In this document: positions 54,695 to 62,938 of the stretch, one piece after another
How positions within the stretch are numbered: the first letter of the stretch is position 1
Layout of the letters: every line of letters begins with the position of its first letter
Translations under genes and position numbers: made by a program
The notes under the pieces: model-generated
Seen by the model: only the letters and a program-made list of their open reading frames with translations
Told to the model about the DNA's origin: nothing
The model's database searches: none
Assembly (NCBI RefSeq): GCF_001544975.2
Contig: NZ_FCOG02000021.1
Coordinates: 59,042-123,041 of the forward strand
DNA: 64,000 bases
Origin: Caballeronia arationis
GTDB taxonomy: Bacteria; Pseudomonadota; Gammaproteobacteria; Burkholderiales; Burkholderiaceae
Reading direction: 5' to 3'

Positions 54695-55900
54695 ATGAAT
54701 CCGCCGCCGAACACCCCTGCCCTTGCGCCGCAACCGCTGCGCCCTTTCTCCGATAGCTCGCTCTCCGCGTTCGTCGCGGGTTTTGTCGCGATGATGACGG
54801 GCTATACCAGCTCGCTCGTGCTGATGTTCCAGGCGGGCCGGGCCGCGCACCTCACCGACGCGCAGATTTCCTCGTGGATCTGGGCGCTTTCCATCGGCAT
54901 GGCGCTCTGCACGATCGGCCTGTCGCTGCGCTTTCGCGCGCCCATCGTGATCGCATGGTCGACGCCTGGCGCGGCGCTGCTCGTCACTTCGCTACCGAAC
55001 GTCGCGTATCCGGAGGCGATCGGCGCCTTCGTCGTCTGCGCGGTGCTGCTGACGGTGGTCGGCTTCTCCGGCCTCTTCGACACGCTGATGAAAAGAATTC
55101 CCGCCGGCATTGCCTCGGCGCTGCTCGCTGGCATCCTGTTCGAGATCGGCATCGAGATTTTCCGCGCGGCGCAGTTCCAGACCGCCCTCGTCCTCGCGAT
55201 GTTCTTCACCTACCTGCTCGCGAAGCGCCTCGCACCGCGCTACGCCATTCCCGCGACGCTCGTCGCCGGCATCGCGGTCGCCGGGGCGCTCGGGTTACTC
55301 GATTTCAGCCGCTTTCACGTCGCGCTCGCGCATCCGGTCTTCACGATGCCGTCCTTTTCGCTCGCGGCGACGGTCAGTATCGGCATTCCGCTCTTCGTCG
55401 TCGCGATGGCGTCGCAGAACGTGCCGGGCGTCGCCGTGCTGCGCGCCGACGGCTATTCGACGCCCGCAGCGCCGCTCATCGCGACGACCGGCCTCGCGTC
55501 GCTCGTGCTCGCGCCGTTCGGCTCGCACGGCGTGAATCTCGCGGCGATCACGGCGGCGATCTGCACCGGACCCGAAGCCCACGAGGCCCCCAGCAGGCGC
55601 TACATGGCGGCCGTCTGGTGCGGGATTTTCTATTTGCTCGCGGGCGTGTTCGGCGCAACGATTGCTGCACTGTTTGCGGCGTTTCCGAAGGCGCTGGTCG
55701 TCTCGGTGGCCGCGCTCGCGCTGTTCGGCTCGATCATGAGCGGCCTCGCCAACGCGATGCACGACGCGCGCCACCGTGAAGCGGCGCTCGTCACGTTCAT
55801 GGTGACGGCCTCGGGCCTGACGCTGGCCTCGATCGGCCCGGCGTTCTGGGGACTGGTCGCGGGTATCGTCACGCAGGTCGTGCTAAACGCGCGGCGCTGA
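54695..55900 (+). CDS. benE: BenE-family benzoate/H+ symporter
   Basis: A 401-residue inner-membrane transporter starting MNPPPNTPALAPQPLRPF at 54695. About 12 hydrophobic helices; motifs include GFVAMMTGYTSSLVLMFQAGRA, IVIAWSTPGAALLVTSLPN and IPLFVVAMASQNVPGVAVLRADGY, which are the BenE family signature. Such carriers import benzoate or related aromatic acids. No aromatic-degradation genes are nearby, so the substrate is inferred from family only. It has a Pro-rich cytosolic N-terminus of about 20 residues. Confidence 0.9.
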   Translation: MNPPPNTPALAPQPLRPFSDSSLSAFVAGFVAMMTGYTSSLVLMFQAGRAAHLTDAQISSWIWALSIGMALCTIGLSLRFRAPIVIAWSTPGAALLVTSLPNVAYPEAIGAFVVCAVLLTVVGFSGLFDTLMKRIPAGIASALLAGILFEIGIEIFRAAQFQTALVLAMFFTYLLAKRLAPRYAIPATLVAGIAVAGALGLLDFSRFHVALAHPVFTMPSFSLAATVSIGIPLFVVAMASQNVPGVAVLRADGYSTPAAPLIATTGLASLVLAPFGSHGVNLAAITAAICTGPEAHEAPSRRYMAAVWCGIFYLLAGVFGATIAALFAAFPKALVVSVAALALFGSIMSGLANAMHDARHREAALVTFMVTASGLTLASIGPAFWGLVAGIVTQVVLNARR

Positions 55901-56215
55901 TTTTCCCGCGCGCCGCATGCGCGAAAGGCCCCCGACTGCGCTTGCGCCCCGAAATCTTCACACGATGAACGCATGCTGCGGGGAGGTGTCGAACGGCCGT
56001 GCTCGCGGGGTACCTGCGCGAACGGCGCGCGCAGGTCTAAAATGATCGTGAGGAAAGGTGACAGATGAGGTGACAGAAGGACACCGAGGGGCGAACCGCC
56101 GGCCCGGCAGGGTGCGGGCGGCATCGCAGATGATGTTCAACGCGGAAAACGCTGACGCGCGCAATTCACGCGGGCATCCGCAACTTTGACAAGGCGCTAG
56201 CGCCGACGACCCGAT
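55901..56215. other. 315-base region upstream of tal
   Basis: Intergenic DNA between benE and tal. TAAAAT at 56038-56043 is a possible -10 with no good -35; a transcript from there would have a leader of about 170 bases. No protein-like frame recognised. Confidence 0.4.
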
Positions 56216-57169
56216 ATGACTACCGCTCTCGACCAGCTCAAGCAATACACCACCGTCGTCGCCGATACGGGCGACTTTCAGCAACTCGAGCAGTTCAAGC
56301 CGCAGGACGCGACGACCAACCCGTCGCTCATCCTGAAAGCCGTGCAAAAGGACGACTACAAGCCGCTGCTCGAGAAAACCGTGAAGGAGCACGCGGGCAA
56401 GCCGGTCGGCCAGATCATCGACCGCCTGCTGATCGCGTTCGGCACGGAAATCCTCAAGATCATCCCGGGCCGCGTGTCGACCGAAGTTGACGCGCGTCTC
56501 TCGTTCGACACCAAGGCGTCGATCGCCAAGGGCCACGAACTCATCAAACTTTACGAAGATGCCGGCATCAAGCGCGAGCGCGTGCTGATCAAGCTCGCCT
56601 CCACCTGGGAAGGCGTGCGCGCGGCGGAAGTGCTGCAGAAGGAAGGCATCAACTGCAACATGACGCTGCTGTTCGCTCCCGCGCAGGCCGCCGCCGCCGC
56701 CGAGGCCGGTGCGAAGCTGATTTCGCCGTTCGTCGGCCGCATCTACGACTGGTACAAGAAGTCGGCGGGCGCCGAATGGGACGAGGTGAAAAACGGCGGC
56801 GCGAACGATCCGGGCGTGCAGTCGGTGCGCAAGATCTACGCGTACTACAAGAAGTTCGGCTACAACACCGAAGTGATGGGCGCGAGCTTCCGCACGGTCA
56901 GCCAGATCACCGAACTCGCCGGCTGCGACCTGCTCACGATCAGCCCCGACCTGCTAAAGAAGCTCGCTGACAGCAACGACAAGGTGGAGCGCAAGCTTTC
57001 GACGGAATCGGTAAAGAACGAGCAGATCGACAAAATCGCCGTCGACGAGCCGAATTTCCGCTTCGCCGTCAACGACGACGCGATGGCCACCGAAAAGCTC
57101 GCGGAAGGCATCCGCACCTTCGCCGCCGATGCGATCAAGCTCGAAAAGGTGATCGCGGCGCTGCAGTAA
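56216..57169 (+). CDS. tal: Transaldolase
   Basis: A 317-residue TalB-type enzyme of the non-oxidative pentose phosphate pathway, moving a dihydroxyacetone unit between sugar phosphates. DATTNPSL at residues 31-38, Schiff-base Lys126 in [42 protein letters not shown] and [17 protein letters not shown] are all canonical. Monocistronic with a strong terminator. Confidence 0.98.
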   Translation: MTTALDQLKQYTTVVADTGDFQQLEQFKPQDATTNPSLILKAVQKDDYKPLLEKTVKEHAGKPVGQIIDRLLIAFGTEILKIIPGRVSTEVDARLSFDTKASIAKGHELIKLYEDAGIKRERVLIKLASTWEGVRAAEVLQKEGINCNMTLLFAPAQAAAAAEAGAKLISPFVGRIYDWYKKSAGAEWDEVKNGGANDPGVQSVRKIYAYYKKFGYNTEVMGASFRTVSQITELAGCDLLTISPDLLKKLADSNDKVERKLSTESVKNEQIDKIAVDEPNFRFAVNDDAMATEKLAEGIRTFAADAIKLEKVIAALQ

Positions 57170-57203
57170 GGTTTTCGCGGGGCTTGTCGCCCTGCTGATG
57201 TCA

Positions 57204-57243
57204 AAAACGGGCCCCGATGCGTCGCCGCATCGGGGCCCGTTTT
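57204..57243 (+). terminator. Terminator after tal
   Basis: An 18-bp perfect stem (57204-57221 with 57226-57243) around loop TCGC, with A and T tracts at the ends. Lies 35 bases past the tal stop and before the convergent FUSC gene end, so it may serve both. Confidence 0.92.
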
Positions 57244-57279
57244 GCGAAGCGGCGATGCGCGGTGGCTTGCCGCAGACGC

Positions 57280-58383
57280 TCAGCGAAAAAACGGCTGCCC
57301 GCCTTCGATGTTCCAGTGCCGTTCGATCTCGATCAGCCGCAGGCGCAGGCGGTTCACCTGCTCCGCGAGCCGCATCGCGAGCCAGTGCATGCCGTGCGCG
57401 TCCGGATCGGGAGGCGCGGACTCCATGCCCGGTTTCACGTCGAGCGTGTAGGCAGCGGCGTGCAGCAACCCGACCCGCCCGAACCGCAGCGCACGCGCCA
57501 TCAGCAAAAGGGTCTGCCGTACCGCGCGTTCCTCCGCCGTGCAGGCGGCTTTTTCGTCGGGTGCCATGTGCTCGCCGAGCGGACCCGACGTCGCCAGCAT
57601 CTCCAGCGCCGCGAGGATCGACCGGTGCAGCCGCTGGACTTCATCGAGCGCTGCGACGGGCACGTCGATTTCCTTCGCCACCGACTCCATCAGCGAGCGC
57701 GATTGCACGAGGCGCCGGCTCATCACGAGAAAGCGCTGCGTCAGTTCGTCAGGGTCGATCGGTTTGCCTTCGATGATCGCAGCGTAGAGGCGCGCGCATT
57801 CGCGCATGTTGTCGGCGAGCAGGTAGCGCCACCAATAGGTCGCGTAGAGCGGCAGTACAAAGGAGAAACTGAGCGCGATCACGATGCCGATCAGCACGTT
57901 CGCCGTGCGCCACAGGCCGACGTCGAGCGGCAGGTCGCCGTGGCCCGCGACGATCACCATCGTGATCGCGGTCAGGAGCGCGACGTAGCCCGCCTTGCCG
58001 ATCGCGTGATACGCACACGCGCCCGCGATGGTCGACATCAGCAGGAACGTCAGCATGAGCGACCCGATCACGGTCTGCACGACGATGAGCGAAAGCCCGA
58101 AACTCGCGCCGAGCAGCGTGCCGAGCGCGCGTTCGGCCGCCTTCTTGCGGATGTTTCCATGATGCTGCAGTCCGCCGATCACGACGAGCAGCGTCACCGT
58201 CGCCCACACGCCATGCGGAAGGTTGATGCCGGACGTGAGCGCGAACGTAGCCAGCATCGCAAACCCGACGCGCAGCGCGTGCAGAAACTTCGCGTGCCGG
58301 TAGCGGAAATAAGGCGACGTCAGCACGTGAAGCATGCGCCGTGCGTGGCTGCGGCGGGAAGTGGGCGTGTCGAGTGAAGGCAT
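57280..58383 (-). CDS. FUSC-family inner-membrane protein
   Basis: A 367-residue protein starting MPSLDTPTSRRSHARRM at 58383. Six hydrophobic helices lie in the N-terminal half (FAMLATFALTSGINLPHGVWATVTLLVVIGG; AERALGTLLGASFGLSLIVV; VLIGIVIALSFSFVLPLYATYWW), followed by a cytoplasmic helical domain. FUSC proteins resemble aromatic-acid or fusaric-acid exporters (AaeB) but here in a half-size single-pass-set form. Substrate unknown. Convergent with tal. Upstream is a hairpin that ends the symporter transcript. Confidence 0.88.
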   Translation of the reverse strand: MPSLDTPTSRRSHARRMLHVLTSPYFRYRHAKFLHALRVGFAMLATFALTSGINLPHGVWATVTLLVVIGGLQHHGNIRKKAAERALGTLLGASFGLSLIVVQTVIGSLMLTFLLMSTIAGACAYHAIGKAGYVALLTAITMVIVAGHGDLPLDVGLWRTANVLIGIVIALSFSFVLPLYATYWWRYLLADNMRECARLYAAIIEGKPIDPDELTQRFLVMSRRLVQSRSLMESVAKEIDVPVAALDEVQRLHRSILAALEMLATSGPLGEHMAPDEKAACTAEERAVRQTLLLMARALRFGRVGLLHAAAYTLDVKPGMESAPPDPDAHGMHWLAMRLAEQVNRLRLRLIEIERHWNIEGGQPFFR

Positions 58384-58454
58384 GGGCAAGGCTCCCGTCG
58401 ATGATGGCCGGACCACCGGGCGCGCCGGATCAGCGTCGATTCTAAGGCCGCACA

Positions 58455-58494
58455 ATGCAAAACGCCCGCAACTTCCGTTGCGGGCGTTTTGCAT
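58455..58494 (-). terminator. Terminator after the sodium:solute symporter gene
   Basis: An 18-bp perfect stem (58455-58472 with 58477-58494), loop TTCC, with internal A4 and T4 tracts. On the minus strand it lies 25 bases past the symporter stop and just before the FUSC gene start region. Confidence 0.9.
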
Positions 58495-58518
58495 GCCGAT
58501 CAGCGTTGCGACGGCCCG

Positions 58519-60072
58519 TCAGCCTTCGACGACATCGAGATAATCCTCAGGCCGCGTGTGGTCGTCCGACCGCTTGAGGCCGATCACGCGAACGAGCACG
58601 CTCACGACGATCGACACCACCAGGTTCGCGATCAGCGCCCACACAGCCGCGTAGCCCGGAATGGTGTAGCCGAAGAGATGGATCGGATAGATCGAGCCCG
58701 CGAGCTTGAGCGACACCGCCATCCACGTCCCTACGCCGATGCCGACCGCCCAGCCGAGCAACAGGCCGCGATGGTCGAGCACGCGCGTATAGAGGCCGAG
58801 CACGAGCGCGGGCAACGTCTGGATGATCCAGATCCCGCCGAGCAGTTGCAGCTGGATCGCGTAGGTGAGCGGCAGCGCCAGAATGAACACGACCGCGCCG
58901 ACCTTCACCAGCAGCGACACCATCTTCGCGACGTTGGTCTCCTGCTCGGGTGTCATGCCGCGGTTCACGAACTCGCGATGCACGTTGCGCGTGTAGAGGT
59001 TCGCCGCCGCGATCGACATGATCGCCGCCGGCACCAGCGCGCCAATGCCGATCGCCGCGAACGCCACGCCGACGAACCACGACGGGAAGTAGTGCAGGAA
59101 GAGCGCCGGCACCGCGAAGTTCGAACCGTAGGCCTTGAAGTACGGCGCGAATTCCGGCATGTCGCGCACGCCCGACGCGAGCGCCATGTAACCGAGCAGC
59201 GCGAGCAGACCCAGCACCAGCGAATACGCCGGCAGCAGCGCCATGTTGCGGCGGATCGTGTTACCCGAGTTCGACGACAGGATCGCCGTCACCGAGTGCG
59301 GATACAGGAAGAGCGCGAGCGCCGAGCCGACCGCGAGCGTCGCATAGGCGCTGTAGCCGTTCAGGCTCGCGGCATCCGGGGCTTTCAGCAGCAGCTTGGC
59401 CGGCTCGACGACACCGAAGATGTGACCGAAGCCGCCCAGTTGTGCCGGAATCACGATCATCGCGGCGATGATCGTCACGTAGATCAGCACGTCCTTCACG
59501 ACCGCGATCATTGCCGGCGCGCGCAGGCCCGAGGTGTACGTGTAGGCCGCGAGAATCGCGAACGCGATGATGAGCGGCAGGTCGCCGACGAAGCCCTTCG
59601 TGTCGAAGCCGAGCGCGCCGATCACCACTTCGATGCCGACCAGCTGCAGCGCGATATACGGCATCGTCGCGACGATGCCCGTCACCGCGACCGCGAGCGC
59701 CAGCATGCGGCTGTTGTAGCGGGCGTGGACGAAGTCGGCGGCGGTCACGTATCCGTGCCGCTTCGCGATGCTCCAGAGCTTCGGGAACACGACGAACGCG
59801 AACGGATAAATCAGGATCGTGTACGGCAGCGCGAAGAAACCAGTTGCACCCGCGCCGAACACGAGTGCGGGCACGGCGATGAACGTATAGGCGGTATACA
59901 GGTCGCCGCCGAGCAGGAACCACGTGACGATGGTGCCGAAGCGACGGCCGCCGAGGCCCCATTCGTCGAGCTGGGCGAGGTCGCCTTTGCGCCAGTGCGC
60001 GGCGACGAAGCCGAGTATCGTGACGCCGACGAAGAACAGGACGAAGACAAAAGTTGCGGTGGAATTCATCAT
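58519..60072 (-). CDS. Sodium:solute symporter (monocarboxylate/acetate-type)
   Basis: A 517-residue SSS-family permease with about 13 helices. WGLGGRRFGTIVTWFLLGGDLYTAYTF and GYVTAADFVHARYNSRMLAL are the early conserved regions and AFAAIGIGALVPAAIMSIAAANLYTRNV is the SSS signature. The arrangement with a DUF3311 protein is that of MctP-type monocarboxylate (lactate, pyruvate, acetate) or related carriers. Its start overlaps the DUF3311 stop (ATGA), so the two are translationally coupled. Substrate by analogy only. Confidence 0.92.
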   Translation of the reverse strand: MMNSTATFVFVLFFVGVTILGFVAAHWRKGDLAQLDEWGLGGRRFGTIVTWFLLGGDLYTAYTFIAVPALVFGAGATGFFALPYTILIYPFAFVVFPKLWSIAKRHGYVTAADFVHARYNSRMLALAVAVTGIVATMPYIALQLVGIEVVIGALGFDTKGFVGDLPLIIAFAILAAYTYTSGLRAPAMIAVVKDVLIYVTIIAAMIVIPAQLGGFGHIFGVVEPAKLLLKAPDAASLNGYSAYATLAVGSALALFLYPHSVTAILSSNSGNTIRRNMALLPAYSLVLGLLALLGYMALASGVRDMPEFAPYFKAYGSNFAVPALFLHYFPSWFVGVAFAAIGIGALVPAAIMSIAAANLYTRNVHREFVNRGMTPEQETNVAKMVSLLVKVGAVVFILALPLTYAIQLQLLGGIWIIQTLPALVLGLYTRVLDHRGLLLGWAVGIGVGTWMAVSLKLAGSIYPIHLFGYTIPGYAAVWALIANLVVSIVVSVLVRVIGLKRSDDHTRPEDYLDVVEG

Positions 60073-60314
60073 CGCGCGGTCCCCTTGCCCTTCGTGCCGA
60101 TGGCTTTGGTCTTTTTATAGACGACGGCGGTGATGACCGCACTGATCAGTACCCACAGCAACTGGTACCAGTAGAAAAACGGAAAGCCCCAGAGTACCGG
60201 TTCGAGCTTGTTGTAGAACGGCACCCAGACGACTCCGATCCACGGCAGGATCAAAAGCCAGAGCCAATGCTTGTTGCGGGGTTGCCCCGTGCCAGTCGCA
60301 GCTTCGTGAGCCAT
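60069..60314 (-). CDS. DUF3311 small membrane protein, symporter partner
   Basis: An 81-residue protein, MAHEAATGTGQPRNKHWLWL onward, with two helices (LLILPWIGVVWVPFYNKLEP and FFYWYQLLWVLISAVITAVVY). DUF3311 members occur beside sodium:solute symporters like this one and probably act as an accessory subunit. A GGAG ribosome-binding site precedes the ATG. First gene of the operon. Confidence 0.93.
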   Translation of the reverse strand: MAHEAATGTGQPRNKHWLWLLILPWIGVVWVPFYNKLEPVLWGFPFFYWYQLLWVLISAVITAVVYKKTKAIGTKGKGTAR

Positions 60315-60969
60315 GACGGTCTCCTATTTTGTTCTTTGAATTCGCCGGCCGCACGCCCGACCGTCGGATAGAGACCGACCGCGCAGAAAGCATCTCGAAA
60401 ATAACACGAGGAGTATATGGACGCCTAAAACAGGGTCAAGCAGGGCGAACCCGAGGGATTCGACTGATGTGAAAGGTGGGTGTGATGAATCGTCAGCACG
60501 TTCGAAGCTTGCATAGAGCGGGAATGCCGCGACCATGAGTCGGGCAACGTTGTTCGATATTCTGCGCCGAGATCGTGCACTCCCAGAGGGATGATCGGTC
60601 AACCCAGTCGGGAAAATCAAAGCTCGCCGTTTCCCGACAACGGCGTCGCGAAGTGATTCTATTGCAGTCGGGGCATAGGGTGAATTGGATGTCCCCTTTG
60701 CGGCATTGCCGCTCAAGAAGGCGCGCGACTGGAACGTGAAGTGGCGCGGTTGCAACGCACCGAGCGGCCTTCGCCCGAGTTGCGGCACAACTGTATCCGG
60801 AATGCGAGCGGCTTTGCGGCGCGCGCGGCGATGGTTTTGCAGATGGCGTTGCGTGCGTCCGCCACCTGCGGCATCTGCCAGGCAGGAAAACGTGTGTCAT
60901 CGCAATTACGATTATACAAAGTCGCCTGGTTCACTATGAATTAAAATTTAGTTGTGAAGGCGACCAGGA
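60315..60969. other. 655-base intergenic region at the edge of the AT-rich T6SS module
   Basis: No recognisable gene. The left half is GC-rich like the chromosome; from about 60900 the DNA becomes AT-rich. On the minus strand TATAAT (60918-60913 region, in CGATTATACAAAG read in reverse) is a perfect -10 word with TTCATA 18 bases upstream. Around 60926-60972 an imperfect hairpin, CCTGG...TTCAC pairing with GTGAA...CCAGG, could end the module transcript. Short frames here (for example 60493-60900 minus) have mixed composition and no motif. Confidence 0.45.
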
Positions 60970-61571
60970 CTATTTTCTGACCTGTTCAGAATAAAGCCTC
61001 TTCAGCTGATCGATTGAATCGACCGTTGTCGCAATTGATTCCTCTTCGCTCAGATACGGTGCCGATCCTCGAATGTTGTAGTTTAGCGTTATGATAGCCC
61101 CTGAGGATCTATATTGGTCGCCCGCGTTTTGTCGCAAAATAATAAATATTTTCCGCTTTTTTTCCGTAAATTTCTCCACCGAAATTGCGTTAAATGCGAT
61201 GCAAGATTCGGAGACTTCATCACTCTGCCTGTGCATTCCCGAAACTACACGGCGAGATAGAAGACGTCCGGCAGAACTAAAGAGCGCGAGATCGCAAATC
61301 CGGTTCCTGTATTCTTTGGAATTGAATACGACCGCTGCTAAAAGGTATCGAGAACCCATGTCCGAAATATAAAGGTCTGACGCTTCTCCAAATATATCGA
61401 CAGGTTATCAATGGCAATCGAGCGATATGCTGTGTCAACCCAGTTCGCCACCGCTTCGGATTCGCGTGCCGACAGTGGGCTCAATGCCAGAGATGCCTCA
61501 CACCGGGTATAGGCGCTCGCAAGCAACAGAAATACATGAATCGTGCGTACGAGAAGAAATTTCACACTCAT
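60970..61571 (-). pseudogene. Candidate T6SS immunity protein, exported, frameshifted
   Basis: The 5' part starts MSVKFLLVRTIHVFLLLASA at 61571, a Sec signal peptide ending near RCEA, with AAGGAG five bases upstream. It reads to IYLEKRQTF and then stops. The 3' part (SDLYISDMGSRYLLAAVVFN through KKRKIFIILRQNAGDQYR to KRLYSEQVRK) is in another frame; one extra T near 61375 joins them (EKRSDLYISD). The 602-base segment plus one base gives exactly 200 residues. Position directly after a muramidase effector, and a periplasmic address, fit an immunity protein that blocks the enzyme on the cell's own peptidoglycan. No family recognised. Confidence 0.6.
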
Positions 61572-61584
61572 CCTGCTCCTTTTT

Positions 61585-62938
61585 TTATTTCAGATTTTTA
61601 CCGACATTGCTCGATGTTGCCTTTCTTCGCTTGACGAGCTTTTCGTATATGCTCTCCAGTTGACTGTCGTAGTTATTTCTTCTATATCCGGGACCGTTGT
61701 ACCCGGCTGCAATCGAAGCCCATTTTTTCTCTTTCAAAGCAGGCCTCAATCCAGTATTAATGGCAAATTTGACAACAGCCTTCAGATGCTCAACCTCTGA
61801 TATGCACATGCTTTCGACAAAACTCGTGACATCCTTGAATCCACATACTTTGTAATTTGACCCCATGATTTGAAACTTGCCCCATGAACAAGCCGCCAAT
61901 GAAGCCTCGGGAGCAAGCATGTACGCCTTCGTCAGCTTCTTGTATTGCCAGGAAAAGAGTCCGTAGTGGTTTCCGTCGTCAAAACCTTGCCGCTTTTGTC
62001 ACGGGCACTGCCCGGTAAATACTCTTTTGAGCCAGACATGTCAGGATTATCTTCGCTGAACTTTTGATTAGTAATCTTACCGAATTTGTGGCGCTCGAAA
62101 AGTATTGTTGGCCGACACTGCTTATCAAAGGCACTCAGGCCAAGCGCTTGCAGTTTTTCAGTTTCTTGTTCAGCAATCGCCATGATCACTTCGACTTCAC
62201 AATCAAGTCCCCTGCTGCACTGAGCCAATTCTCCTCCGTGATTTGAGCACCGGTATATGTCGTCTTAGCCCTAGCAATGATGTCCGGCTCCGCCGCGCAG
62301 TCATTGGTGACCTTTGCGACCGGTTTTCTCTCTGCTGTCTCAGATTCGGATAACTTGACACCGAGAAAACCGATTGCCTGTGTCCACCAGCTCTGTGCGA
62401 CACTCGTGGCGAACTCTTCAGAACGCGGTTTCTCCGATGACGGTCCTTTTTTCGTAGGCTCACCCTTCACAGGGATCTCAACAGTCGGATTTTTCGGATG
62501 TGGATGCGTCTGCGCGGCGAGCTTCAATTTCGGGCTAATTAGGGTGACGAGTTTATTCGCATAGCCTGAAGCAATGGTGGCAATTTCTTTTAATTCGCCC
62601 TCGGCACGACTAACGAGAATCAGAATTTTATCCGTCGGCCACTCCGTCACGATTGCATCCGCGCGGCCCGTATGATCGGTCTTCCCTCACACTTCCTTTC
62701 CACAATACCTGATGACGTAAGACAAGTCGCGCAGCGGATTGTGATCCCGGTCCAGAAACTGAAGATTGACACCACATACCGCCTGCCTATTCAATGCGAG
62801 CCTTTCCCCGACCTCGATCCGATTCGGGTTACGAATGCCATTTAGCTTGGCCAGTTCCGAGACGGGGACGCCTGTCCGGCGCGAAATGCCAAACAACGTG
62901 TCATTAGACTGGACGGTATAGAAATCCTTGTTCGTCAC
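61585..62938 (-). pseudogene. T6SS-type effector: LysM plus N-acetylmuramidase domain, broken frame
   Basis: Starts MTNKDFYTVQSNDTLFGISR at 62938, overlapping the vgrG 3' end (ATGA). Residues about 5-50 are a LysM peptidoglycan-binding module. After GKEV a TGA (62687-62689) interrupts, but the same frame continues GKTDHTGRADAIVTEWPTDK through a Pro/Lys linker to GDLIVKSK. A lost base then moves the frame to CEVEVIMAIAEQETEK...CRPTILFERHKFGKITN, the N-acetylmuramidase (DUF3380) core. A second lost base near 61963 leads to DDGNHYGLFSWQYKKL, CSWGKFQIMGSNYKVCGF and SIYEKLVKRRK. With the two bases restored the length is 451 residues. It would cut peptidoglycan in a rival's periplasm. Confidence 0.78.

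Noticed and set aside
58489..60120. 543-codon plus-strand frame opposite the symporter
   Set aside because: Shadow of membrane-protein codons; highly charged residues, no domain.
60900..60975. Inverted GTCGCCTGGT / GGCGACCAGG words considered as insertion-sequence ends
   Set aside because: The words are not exact inverse complements and no transposase is adjacent; better explained as an imperfect hairpin.
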